DNA of 64,000 nucleotides from Rubrivivax sp. A210 (GTDB lineage: Bacteria; Pseudomonadota; Gammaproteobacteria; Burkholderiales; Burkholderiaceae_C). Made by a program: the position numbers and the translations under genes. Below the pieces are notes generated by a model, which did not search any database, was not told the origin of the DNA, and saw nothing but the letters and a program-made list of their open reading frames with translations. Every line of letters starts with the position of its first letter. Position 1 is the first letter of the stretch. Shown one piece after another: positions 20,531 through 28,819 of this stretch. The stretch covers positions 16,573-80,572 of the forward strand of contig NZ_CAJGBN010000011.1 of assembly GCF_904426505.1 (NCBI RefSeq), read 5' to 3'.

Positions 20531-20989
20531 ATGGTTACCACCGTCCGCAGCTTTCTCACCCACGCCGTGCAACTCGAACGCGAGGCGGCGCGGCGCTACG
20601 AAGAGCTGTCCGCCTCCATGGGCACCGAAGGCAACCGCGAGCTGCAGGCCTTCTTCGGCCGCATGGCGCATTACTCGCGCCTGCACCTGGCCGACGCGGT
20701 GGCGCGCGGCGGCTTTCGCGAGCTGCCCACGCTGGCGCCGCACGAGTTCGAATGGCCCGATGGCGTCTCGCCCGAGACCGCCGGCTGGGCCGGCGTCGAC
20801 GCCCAGATGAGCGCGCTCGATGCGCTGGAGCTGGCGCTGGACGGCGAGCGCAGCGGCCACGCCTATTACGCCGGCATCGCTGCCACCACGCCCGACGCCG
20901 AGTTGCGCGCCATGGCCGCCGAGTTCGCCGAGGAAGAGGCCGACCATGTGCGCCAGATCGAGAAGCTGATCGCGCAGGCCCGCGTCTAG
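20531..20989 (+). CDS. Ferritin-like (rubrerythrin-type) di-iron protein
   Basis: The 152-residue, all-helical protein has paired carboxylate/histidine motifs typical of ferritin-like di-iron proteins: EREAARRYEELSASM, MAHYSRLHLADAV, ELALDGERSGHAYYAGI and EFAEEEADHVRQIEKL. No rubredoxin domain is present. It lies 10 bp after fixX and before nifA, so it is probably co-transcribed with nifVW-fixABCX. A peroxide- or oxygen-scavenging role, or iron handling for nitrogenase, is plausible but inferred only from fold and context. Confidence 0.85.
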   Translation: MVTTVRSFLTHAVQLEREAARRYEELSASMGTEGNRELQAFFGRMAHYSRLHLADAVARGGFRELPTLAPHEFEWPDGVSPETAGWAGVDAQMSALDALELALDGERSGHAYYAGIAATTPDAELRAMAAEFAEEEADHVRQIEKLIAQARV

Positions 20990-21050
20990 CGGGCTCACTT
21001 CTTGCAAACCTCTCTGGTCAGGAAGGGCCCTGCCTGCAGTTGCCCTCCCT

Positions 21051-21065
21051 TGGCGCAGCTTTTGC
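21051..21065 (+). promoter_or_regulatory. Sigma-54 promoter candidate upstream of nifA
   Basis: TGGCGCAGCTTTTGC has GG-N10-GC spacing and a strong TTTTGC -12 element with one change in the -24 (TGGCGC). It is 56 nt upstream of the nifA ATG. No NifA box was found nearby. NtrC or low-level NifA autoactivation are both possible. Confidence 0.55.
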
Positions 21066-21121
21066 ACCGGAACGAGGCCCTCACAAGGGGCCGGCCCCGC
21101 AGCAGACCCAGGAGGTGACCC

Positions 21122-22927
21122 ATGTTGGCCCGCACGCGCACCGAACAGCGCTCGCACATCGAGCTGATCACGGTCTACGAGATTTCGCGCATCCTCAGCG
21201 CCTCGCTCGACATCGACCGCAATTTCCGCGTCGCCCTGAATGTGCTGTCGACGCACATGGACCTGCCCCGCGCGATGATCGTGCTGCCCGACCGCGAAGC
21301 GAGCCAGCTGGTGGTGCACAGCTGGGTCGGTCTCACGCCCGAGCAGGCTGCGCGCGGCCGCTGGAAGTCGGGTGAAGGCGTCGTCGGCCATGTCTATTCC
21401 ACCGCGATGCCGGCCGCGGTGACCAATGTCGCCGAGGCGCCGGAGTTCATCGACCGCACCGGCGGTTTCGGTCCGCAGCAAGGGCAGTTGCTGGCCATGG
21501 TGGCGGTGCCGCTGAAGACCGATCGCCATGTGCTGGGCGTGCTGGCGGCGCAGCGCGACGTGCGCGACGGCGCCCGCCTGTCCGATGACCAGCGACTGAT
21601 GACCATGGTGGCCTCGCTGCTGGCCCAGGCAGCCCAGCTGCAGGCGGCGGTGCGCGATGAACACCAGCGCCTCCAGCTCGAGGCTTCGCGGTTGCAGAAG
21701 GCGCTGCAGCGCGTGCCACGTGGCCGTTATGCGCTGGACAACGTGATCGGCGAGTCCAAGCCCATGCAGCAGGTCTTCACCGAGGTGCATCAGGCCGCGC
21801 CCTCGCGCGCCACCGTGCTGCTGCGCGGCGAGAGCGGCACCGGCAAGGAGGCCATCGCACGCGCCATCCACTACCTGTCGCCGCGCAAGGACGGCGCCTT
21901 CATCAAGGTCAACTGCGCGGCGCTCACCGAATCGCTGCTCGAAAGCGAGCTGTTCGGTCACGAGAAGGGCGCCTTCACCGGCGCCGTGGGCGAGCGCAAG
22001 GGCCGCTTCGAACTGGCCCATGGCGGCACGCTGTTCCTGGACGAGATCGGCGACATCTCGCCCGGCTTCCAGGCCAAGATGCTGCGCGTGCTGCAGGAGC
22101 GCGAGTTCGAGCGCGTGGGCGGCAGCAAGGCGGTGAAGGTGGACGTGCGCCTGATCTGCGCCACCAACCGCGACCTCGAGAAGATGGTGCAGCGCGGCGA
22201 GTACCGCGCCGACCTCTACTACCGCATCAACGTGGTCAGCATCTTCCTGCCGCCGTTGCGCGAGCGCCGGGCCGATATTCCGCCCCTGGTGGCCCACTTC
22301 GTCGACCGCTTCAACAAGGACAACGCGCGCCAGCTCAAGGTCACGCCCGAGGCGATGAAGGTGCTCAGCTCCTGCTACTGGCCGGGCAATGTGCGCGAGC
22401 TGGAAAACTGCATCGAGCGCACCGCCACCATGGTGCGCGACGACACCATCCGCGATGTCGCCTTCGGCTGCAAGCAGGACCGCTGCCTGACCCAGGCCCT
22501 GCATTCGCTGGACAAGGAAGACGCGGTCGCCGCCGCCGTGCCGGTCACGATCAGCCCGCCCATCAGCCGCCTGCGCAGCCCGGCGCCCAACCAGCCGGCT
22601 CGGCCGCTACCGCCGGCTCAACCGGCACGCGCGGCTGCTTCGGCGGGCTGGCCCGAGGACGAGGGGGACGCGGCCTATGCGGCCCTGGCCGACGAGGACG
22701 AGGGTGGCACGGACGGCGTGACCACGATAGGCCCCACCCAGGGCCTGGCCGCCTTTGACCTGCCTGCGGTGCCCGGGGTGCCGCCCGGCAGCGAGCGCGA
22801 GCGCCTGATCTGGGCCATGGAGCGTTGCGGCTGGGTGCAGGCCAAGGCGGCCCGCCTGCTGCGGCTGACGCCGCGCCAGATGGGCTATGCGCTGCAGAAG
22901 AACCGCATCGAGGTGCGCAAGTTCTGA
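21122..22927 (+). CDS. nifA: Nif-specific sigma-54 activator NifA
   Basis: The 601-residue enhancer-binding protein has an N-terminal GAF domain (about 15-180) and an AAA+ domain with Walker A GESGTGKE (236-243) and the sigma-54 contact loop GAFTGA (283-288). A C-terminal Fis-type helix-turn-helix follows (about 565-600, WVQAKAARLLRLTPRQMGYAL). The cysteines C418, C430, C450 and C455 form C-x11-C-x19-C-x4-C. This is the motif of oxygen-sensitive NifA proteins that need no NifL. A Pro/Ala-rich linker (about 480-530) precedes the DNA-binding domain. It activates the TGT-N10-ACA promoters of this cluster. Confidence 0.96.
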   Translation: MLARTRTEQRSHIELITVYEISRILSASLDIDRNFRVALNVLSTHMDLPRAMIVLPDREASQLVVHSWVGLTPEQAARGRWKSGEGVVGHVYSTAMPAAVTNVAEAPEFIDRTGGFGPQQGQLLAMVAVPLKTDRHVLGVLAAQRDVRDGARLSDDQRLMTMVASLLAQAAQLQAAVRDEHQRLQLEASRLQKALQRVPRGRYALDNVIGESKPMQQVFTEVHQAAPSRATVLLRGESGTGKEAIARAIHYLSPRKDGAFIKVNCAALTESLLESELFGHEKGAFTGAVGERKGRFELAHGGTLFLDEIGDISPGFQAKMLRVLQEREFERVGGSKAVKVDVRLICATNRDLEKMVQRGEYRADLYYRINVVSIFLPPLRERRADIPPLVAHFVDRFNKDNARQLKVTPEAMKVLSSCYWPGNVRELENCIERTATMVRDDTIRDVAFGCKQDRCLTQALHSLDKEDAVAAAVPVTISPPISRLRSPAPNQPARPLPPAQPARAAASAGWPEDEGDAAYAALADEDEGGTDGVTTIGPTQGLAAFDLPAVPGVPPGSERERLIWAMERCGWVQAKAARLLRLTPRQMGYALQKNRIEVRKF

Positions 22928-22958
22928 GCGCCCGCCCCCAGGCGGGGGCGGCCCGGCA

Positions 22959-23501
22959 TCAGAAGTTGAAGCCCACCTTCACGGCCACGGCGGTGTTGTC
23001 GAACTGCGCGCCGTCCTTGGCCGAGGTGTCGTGCCAGCGCAGGTCGACGCCGGCATACAGGCGGCCCATGCGCCAGTCGAGCCCGGCCGCGACGCCGCCG
23101 CCGTAGACCGTCTTCGACAGGCCGGGGGCGCTGAGCTTCACCGCGGTCAGGCTGGGGCCGGCGCCGATGACGACGTTGCCGCCCAACGGCACGGTGTAGC
23201 GCGGGCTCAGTTCGAACTGGGTCGACTCGACGCCGTTCTTGTCGGCGCGTTCCATCTTCAGGTAGGAGCGGATGCGGTTGTCGGGCGACTGGATGAGGCC
23301 ACAGTTGAAGCTCAGTTCCAGGCCCACGGTGGAGGCGTCGCTGCCACCGTCGGGGCTGACCGAGCCGGCGGTCAGCGCCAGCGTCGGCTCGAGCTTGTGG
23401 TTGGGGTCGGTGAAGAGGGGGAACAGGCGCCACGACTGGGCGCTGGCCAGCGTGGTGGTGGCGAGCAGGGCAAGGGCAAGGGCAGACTTCTTGATCGTCA
23501 T
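22959..23501 (-). CDS. Small outer-membrane beta-barrel protein, unrecognised family
   Basis: The 180-residue protein has a signal peptide (MTIKKSALALALLATTTLASAQ). Alternating hydrophobic strands follow (GLELSFNCGLIQS, YLKMERAD, YTVPLGGNVVIGAGP, GVAAGLDWRMGRLYAGVDLRWHD), and it ends VGFNF. A terminal aromatic is the usual outer-membrane barrel signal. The ATG at 23501 follows GGAGCC; an upstream in-frame ATG would add 17 unlikely residues. It is convergent with nifA and probably not part of nitrogen fixation. Confidence 0.8.
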   Translation of the reverse strand: MTIKKSALALALLATTTLASAQSWRLFPLFTDPNHKLEPTLALTAGSVSPDGGSDASTVGLELSFNCGLIQSPDNRIRSYLKMERADKNGVESTQFELSPRYTVPLGGNVVIGAGPSLTAVKLSAPGLSKTVYGGGVAAGLDWRMGRLYAGVDLRWHDTSAKDGAQFDNTAVAVKVGFNF

Positions 23502-23580
23502 CGGGGGCTCCTGATGGTGAGGGGCGGCGCGGCTTGCGCTGCCGTACCCCATACCGTACCGGCTCCCGGCTGTGCAGCTT

Positions 23581-23596
23581 GGTGACCGAGGTCACC
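23581..23596. promoter_or_regulatory. Palindrome upstream of the outer-membrane protein gene
   Basis: GGTGACCGAGGTCACC has perfect 7-bp arms with a 2-nt centre. It is 80 nt upstream of the ATG at 23501, within the 107-bp gap, and is a plausible operator for an unidentified dimeric regulator. Confidence 0.35.
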
Positions 23597-23608
23597 GACG
23601 CACGGATT

Positions 23609-24124
23609 TCAGCGCGCCACGGTCTTGAACATATTGATGTTGATCGGCAGGTAGCCCAGCCGGGCATACAGGGCCTGGGCACCGCGGTTGTGGCCGAAGA
23701 CATGCAGGCCTATGCCGGCCAGGCCGGCCGCGCGCACTTTCGCTTCCAGGCTGGTCAGTGCGCGGCTGGCGTGGCCCTGGCGCTGGTGGGCGGGGTGGAC
23801 GGCGAGGTCATAGACATAGGCCGCAAGCCGGCCCGCGCGCTCCTGCGTTGCCACCCACAGCACGCCCACGGCGGTGGCGCCGTCTTGCCCCACGATCTCG
23901 AACAGGAAGTTGTCAGGCGTTGCCAGGCCCTGGGGCAGCAGTTCCAGGAACTCGAGCCCGGCGTTGGCCAGCGCTGCGTCTTCGGCCCACTGGCCGGCCG
24001 CGACCTTGTCGCGGGCATAAGCGGCCACGGCTTCGTCGACATAGCTGCTGAAGGCGGCTTCGACCATGGGCCGCAGGACGGCGGTGGCGGCGGCAAGGGT
24101 GGATTGCATGCGCCAGTTTGCCAT
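23609..24124 (-). CDS. GNAT-family N-acetyltransferase
   Basis: The 171-residue protein has the acetyl-CoA-binding motif A in DLAVHPAHQRQGHASRALTSLEAKVRAAGL. The C-terminal HVFGHNRGAQALYARLGYLPININMFKTV is the usual GNAT motif B. The substrate is unknown. Translation may begin at the ATG at 24124 or at 24109 (MQSTL), which would remove five residues. It overlaps no neighbour and is divergent from the methyltransferase gene at 24196. Confidence 0.85.
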   Translation of the reverse strand: MANWRMQSTLAAATAVLRPMVEAAFSSYVDEAVAAYARDKVAAGQWAEDAALANAGLEFLELLPQGLATPDNFLFEIVGQDGATAVGVLWVATQERAGRLAAYVYDLAVHPAHQRQGHASRALTSLEAKVRAAGLAGIGLHVFGHNRGAQALYARLGYLPININMFKTVAR

Positions 24125-24195
24125 TGCAGGGAGCAGGGCCTGGCGCGGTCCGGGCGGCGCAGAATCGGACGTCCCAGCTTGCCGAGTGCCCCCCC

Positions 24196-24807
24196 ATGTC
24201 CGGACCCACCCCCGATTTCTGGCAGGAACGCTTCCAGACCCAGCAGACCCATTGGGACCGTGGCGGTCCCAGTCCGCAGTTGCTGGCCTGGCTGGACAGC
24301 GGCGCGCTCCCGCCCTGCCGCATCGCCGTGCCCGGCTGCGGCAGTGGCTGGGAGGTGGCCGAACTCGCCGGTCGCGGCTTCGAGGTGGTGGGTATCGACT
24401 ACACGGCCGCCGCGGTCGAGAAGGCCCGCGCCCTGTGCCGCGAGCGCGGCGTCGCCGCCGAGATCGTGCAGGCCGATGTGCTGACTTACCGGCCGCCGCG
24501 GCCCTTCGACGCCATCTACGAGCAGACCTGTTTGTGCGCCCTCCACCCCGAGCACTGGGCGCGCTATGCCGGCCAGTTGCGCGCCTGGCTCAAGGAGGAC
24601 GGCGTGCTGTGGGTGCTGTTCCTGCAGATGCTGCGGCCGGCCGCCACCGAGGAGGGTCTGATCCAGGGCCCGCCCTACCACTGCGACATCAATGGCATGC
24701 GTGCCCTCTTCCCCGAGGCCGCCTGGACCTGGCCCAAGCCGCCCTATGGCAAGGTGCCCCATCCCAACCTCGTACACGAGCTGGCGGCGCGGCTGGTGCG
24801 GCGCTGA
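24196..24807 (+). CDS. TPMT-family SAM-dependent methyltransferase
   Basis: The 203-residue protein starts MSGPTPDFWQERFQTQQTHWDRGGPSPQL, the thiopurine methyltransferase family opening. It has the SAM-binding motif IAVPGCGSGWEVAELAGRGFEVVGID and the YEQTCLCALHPEHW segment. Family members methylate thiols, thiocyanate or halide/chalcogen compounds. The start at 24196 fits the family; the frame is open 78 bases further upstream. Confidence 0.85.
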   Translation: MSGPTPDFWQERFQTQQTHWDRGGPSPQLLAWLDSGALPPCRIAVPGCGSGWEVAELAGRGFEVVGIDYTAAAVEKARALCRERGVAAEIVQADVLTYRPPRPFDAIYEQTCLCALHPEHWARYAGQLRAWLKEDGVLWVLFLQMLRPAATEEGLIQGPPYHCDINGMRALFPEAAWTWPKPPYGKVPHPNLVHELAARLVRR

Positions 24808-24815
24808 GGCCGCCC

Positions 24816-25373
24816 TCAGGCGTTGGCGATTCGGTGGCCGGGCGCGGCTGCCGTGGCGGCATTGCCGAACAACCCGGGCGGCAGCGTGTCCAGGGGCATC
24901 GGTGCCGAATCCGCCTCGGCGTCGGGCGCGGGCAGCGGCGAGGGCAGGGGCTGGCCCAGCGCGATGGGCTCTACCGCCTCCATGGGGGCGACGGGAATGG
25001 GCGCCAGCAGGCCGTCCACGCATTCCGACCAGAAGCGATCACCCCATTTCAGCAAGGCCGGATCGGTGGCGATGGCCTTGAAGACGAGGCCGTCGACATC
25101 GCCGAAATTGCGGTGGCGCCGCAGCGCCAGCTTCATCAGCACCAGGCCCAGCTCGCGCAGGTTGTCGGCCGTGGCCAGGCGCAGCTCGGGCGGGGCCGGC
25201 ACCATCACCAGGAACTTCTCGCCATCCTCCTTCCATTCGCCCAGGCGCTGCTGGAAGGAGTGCAGCTCGGCATAGGGGCGCCGCACCAGGCGCAAGGCGG
25301 CAAAGCCGAGGTCGCTGCGGTCGAAGACAAGAACGGCGCCCTTGGGAAGCCAGTGACGGCGGGAGGAGCCCAT
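24816..25373 (-). CDS. Hypothetical protein
   Basis: The 185-residue product is not recognised. The N-terminal two thirds is a compact mixed fold (GAVLVFDRSDLGFAALRLVRR, GEKFLVMVPAPPELRLATADNLRELGLVLMKLALRRHRNFGDVDGLVF). The last 60 residues are Pro/Ala-rich and probably disordered. There is no signal peptide or membrane segment. The ATG at 25373 follows GGAGGAGCC. It is convergent with the methyltransferase and divergent from the protease gene, with a 160-bp gap between starts. Confidence 0.7.
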   Translation of the reverse strand: MGSSRRHWLPKGAVLVFDRSDLGFAALRLVRRPYAELHSFQQRLGEWKEDGEKFLVMVPAPPELRLATADNLRELGLVLMKLALRRHRNFGDVDGLVFKAIATDPALLKWGDRFWSECVDGLLAPIPVAPMEAVEPIALGQPLPSPLPAPDAEADSAPMPLDTLPPGLFGNAATAAAPGHRIANA

Positions 25374-25533
25374 GCGGAACACTCCTGCAGAAGGCGGCCT
25401 GCCGCGCCCCCTGAATGTGGATTCAGGGTAACCCAGGCCGCGCTTCCCTGCTGGCCGCGCCTGCTCCCTAAGTTGGTGGGTGCGCGAGGGCGACGGCACG
25501 GCACACTGAGGCAGGCCAGCCCTCGAAGCCACC

Positions 25534-27432
25534 ATGGATGCACAGCATTTCAAGCAACTTGTTACGCGCCTGGAACAGGAGAGCGCCGCCAACCCGGTGG
25601 GCTATCGTGCCCGCGTGGTGGCGCTCACGCTGCTGGGCTTTGCCATCCTGGCGCTGCTCTTCGGCGTCGTCGGCTTCGGCCTGCTGGTGCTGGCGGGCAT
25701 TGCCGTGGCCATTGTCTTCAGCGGTGGCGCGGCGCTGCTGCTCTTGCTCAAGCTGGGCAAGCTGCTGATCCTGCTGGCCATTCCGCTGTGGTATCTCGTG
25801 AAGGCCGGCCTGCGTGCGCTCTTCGTGCGCCTGCCGCGGCCGCAGGGGCGCGCGATCACCGCGGCCGAGGCGCCCGCGCTCTTCGCCGAGCTGGACCGCA
25901 TGCGGGCGCAGATGCGCGGCCCGCGCTTCCACCATGTGCTGGTGGTGGACGAGGTCAACGCCGCCGTCTCCCAGCACCCGGCCTTCGGCCTCGTGGGCTT
26001 CAACCGCAACTACCTGCTGCTGGGCCTGCCGCTGCTGGAAAGCCTGCCGGCCGAAGAGGCGCTGGCCGTGGTGGCCCATGAATACGGTCACCTCGCCGGC
26101 TCGCACGGCCGCTTCTCGGCCTACATCTACCGCCTGCGCCACACCTGGGGTACGGTGCAGGCCTATACCGACCACATCCAGGGCTGGCTGGGCCGCCTGG
26201 TGGCGCCGCTGGTGCGCTGGTATGCGCCTTACTTCAACGCCTACACCTTTGTGCTGGCGCGGGCCGACGAATACCAGGCCGATGCCGCCTCGGCGCAGCT
26301 GGTGGGCGGGGCCCATGCCGCCCATGCCCTCAAGCGCGTCAACGTGGTGGGCCCGCGCCACCAGCGCTTCATGGCGCAGACCTTCGAACGCATCGTGGTC
26401 GATGCCGCGCCGCCGGCCGACCTGATGCAGCGTTGGGCGCAAGAGAGCGCGCAGCCGCCGGCCCGCCCCGACGCCGAGCGCTGGCTGGGCCAGGCGCTGG
26501 ACCGCGAAGGCCATTACACCGACAGCCATCCCACGCTGCGTGCCCGCCTCGCGGCCCTGCGCACGCCACCCGGGCAGTTGCAGGAGCCGCCGCCGCCGCT
26601 GCAGGGCGTCTCGGCCGCCGAGGCCTGGCTGGGCCCGCTGGTGGAGCGCCTGCGCGCCGAATTCCAGGCCCGCTGGGCCGAGCAGGTGGCCACGCCCTGG
26701 GCCGAGCGCCACGAGCAGGCACGCCAGCAGCGCCTGCGCCTCGATGCGCTGCGCGCGCAGGCCGGGCGCACGGCCGATGAAGAGATCGAGCTGCACCGGC
26801 TGACGTTGAGGCTGGAGCCCGAGGTCGACCTGCGCGAGGCCCTGGCCGCCTTCAATGCCGCCCACCCCGGCCATGCGCTGGGTCTCTTCATCCATGGCCA
26901 GGTGCTGCTGGACAAGGGCGACGCCGCGGGCCTCGCCTTGCTGGACCGCGCCTGCGAGCTGGACCCCGAGGCCACCAAGCCGGCCTGCCAGCGCGCCGTC
27001 GATTTCCTGCTCGAGGCGCGGCGCAAGGACGAGGCCGATGCCTACATCGAACGCTGGCGCGCCCGCGATGCGCTGGAGGCCGAGCGTGTACGCCAGCTGG
27101 AGCAACTGGACGCCAAGGACAGCTTCGCCGCCCACGGCCTGGACGACGAGATGCTGGCCGCCATCAAGGCCCTGCTGGCCGGCAAGGCGCGCGACTCCAT
27201 CGCCGAGGTCTACATTGCCCGCCGCCCGATACCGGCTGACGCCCAGGCGCTGCAGTGGGTGGCAGGCCTGCGCCTGAGCTGGTGGGGGCGGCGCCGCGGC
27301 AAGCAGGCCGCGGTGGTGCAGCGCCTGGCCCAGCTGGAATGGCCGCTGCCGCTGGTCTTCGTCACGCTGGACGGCCGCTTCGCGCCCTGGCTGAAGAAGC
27401 TGCGTGCCTTGCCGGGTGCGCGTCTGCTCTGA
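25534..27432 (+). CDS. M48-family membrane zinc metalloprotease with C-terminal repeat region
   Basis: The 632-residue protein has two or three hydrophobic segments between about residues 28 and 92. A zinc-protease domain follows with HEYGH (182-186) and the third-ligand region ADEYQADAAS, as in HtpX/Ste24-type M48 peptidases. The C-terminal half (about 440-630) is helical and TPR-like (AFNAAHPGHALGLFIHGQVLLDKGDAAGLALLDRACELDPEA). The active site faces the cytoplasm or periplasm depending on topology, which I cannot fix. It may act in membrane-protein quality control. Confidence 0.85.
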   Translation: MDAQHFKQLVTRLEQESAANPVGYRARVVALTLLGFAILALLFGVVGFGLLVLAGIAVAIVFSGGAALLLLLKLGKLLILLAIPLWYLVKAGLRALFVRLPRPQGRAITAAEAPALFAELDRMRAQMRGPRFHHVLVVDEVNAAVSQHPAFGLVGFNRNYLLLGLPLLESLPAEEALAVVAHEYGHLAGSHGRFSAYIYRLRHTWGTVQAYTDHIQGWLGRLVAPLVRWYAPYFNAYTFVLARADEYQADAASAQLVGGAHAAHALKRVNVVGPRHQRFMAQTFERIVVDAAPPADLMQRWAQESAQPPARPDAERWLGQALDREGHYTDSHPTLRARLAALRTPPGQLQEPPPPLQGVSAAEAWLGPLVERLRAEFQARWAEQVATPWAERHEQARQQRLRLDALRAQAGRTADEEIELHRLTLRLEPEVDLREALAAFNAAHPGHALGLFIHGQVLLDKGDAAGLALLDRACELDPEATKPACQRAVDFLLEARRKDEADAYIERWRARDALEAERVRQLEQLDAKDSFAAHGLDDEMLAAIKALLAGKARDSIAEVYIARRPIPADAQALQWVAGLRLSWWGRRRGKQAAVVQRLAQLEWPLPLVFVTLDGRFAPWLKKLRALPGARLL

Positions 27433-27529
27433 GAGCCGCCATGCTGCGCCTCCGGCGCGTTCCCGGGCCTTCGATCCGCGGTGCCTGGTCGGGCTGGCGA
27501 GAATCGGCCTCGCTCTCAACGGAACGCGC

Positions 27530-28696
27530 ATGCCCAATGCCTCGAATCCGCCGCCCGCCGGGCTCTCGCCCCGCGCGGTGGTCACCGCGGTCTTCTTTTC
27601 CTACGCCATAGGCCTGGGCCTCTGGGCCGGGTCCATCCCGGCGCTGAGCCTGCACACCGGCCTGGGCGTCGCGGCGCTGGGCCTGGCGCTCACGCTGCAC
27701 ACGGGTGCCTATATCGCCGCAATGGCCGGCGGCGGCCAGCTGGCCCGCATCGTGCCCCCGCGGCGCCTGATGCTGATGGCGCTGGCGGCCAACCTGCCTT
27801 GCTACGCCGTCTTGTTCACCGCCGACACGCCGGCGGTGCTGATGGCGGCCCTGGCCTTGCTGGGCCTGGGCCTGGGCCTGCTGGACCTGGCGATGAACAC
27901 CGAAGGCACGGCCGTCGAGCGCGATCTGGGGCGGCCGGTGCTGCTGGCCATGCACGCCGCCGCCTCGGCCGCCTTCGCGCTGGGCGCGCTGGGCGGCAGC
28001 CTGATCGCCAGCCGGGCCGGGCCGGGCTGGTGCGCCGTGCTCGTGCTGGGCGTCACGCTGCCGGTGGCCTTGGCGGTCTGCAGGCTGGGCCCGCGTGCCC
28101 AGGCTCGGGTGGCGCCGCTGGCCGTGCCGTCGCGCGGCTTTGGTGCGCGCACGGGGGTGGCGCGCATCGGCATCGTGCTCGGGCTCACCATCGCCGCCGA
28201 AATGGCGGCGCAGATGTTTTCGGCGCGCTTCCTCGTGAGTCAGGCGGCCGAGCTGGCGGCCTACGCCGGCGCCGGTGCTGCCGTCTTTGCTGGCGTCCAG
28301 GCCGTGGTGCGTCTGCTCGGTGACGCGCTGCGCCGCCGCCTGGGTGACCCGCGCGTCATCGTCATCTCGCTGGCGCTGGCGGCGCTGGGCTTCGCCACCG
28401 TGGCCACGTCGTCGCAGTTCCCGCAAAGCCTGCTCGGCTTTGCCCTCGTGGGCCTGGGCACGGCCTGCGTCGTGCCCTGCTGCTTTGCCTTGATCGCCCG
28501 CGGCGCCGGCGACGGCGCGGCCGCGGCGCTGGGCATGGCCTCGCTGGTGGCCGGTGCCATCCGCCTGCCCACACCCCTGGTGCTGGGCGCCGTGGTCGCG
28601 GCCTGGTCCGATGCGCTGGCCTTTGCGGGCATCGCGGGCGGGCTGCTGGTGGCGCTGGTGCTGGCGCGGCGGCCGGGCGGCAACAGGGCTGGCTGA
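27530..28696 (+). CDS. Major facilitator superfamily transporter
   Basis: The 388-residue, very hydrophobic protein has about 12 predicted transmembrane segments, starting AVVTAVFFSYAIGLGLWAGSIPAL. The short motif LGLLDLAMNTEGTAVERDLGRP is typical of the MFS group including sugar and drug exporters such as YbjJ-like proteins. The substrate is unknown. The ATG at 27530 gives a normal cytoplasmic N-terminus; the upstream in-frame start reads through arginine-rich DNA. Confidence 0.85.
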   Translation: MPNASNPPPAGLSPRAVVTAVFFSYAIGLGLWAGSIPALSLHTGLGVAALGLALTLHTGAYIAAMAGGGQLARIVPPRRLMLMALAANLPCYAVLFTADTPAVLMAALALLGLGLGLLDLAMNTEGTAVERDLGRPVLLAMHAAASAAFALGALGGSLIASRAGPGWCAVLVLGVTLPVALAVCRLGPRAQARVAPLAVPSRGFGARTGVARIGIVLGLTIAAEMAAQMFSARFLVSQAAELAAYAGAGAAVFAGVQAVVRLLGDALRRRLGDPRVIVISLALAALGFATVATSSQFPQSLLGFALVGLGTACVVPCCFALIARGAGDGAAAALGMASLVAGAIRLPTPLVLGAVVAAWSDALAFAGIAGGLLVALVLARRPGGNRAG

Positions 28697-28819
28697 GCCT
28701 GGCAGACGGCTGGAAATCCGCCTGAGTCCCGGCCCCGGCCGCCGGGCTGACCAGGATCAAGGTCTTGGCGGGCCGCCAGGCCTAGTCTCGAACTTCACCC
28801 CACGCGGACAGGCCCGTCC

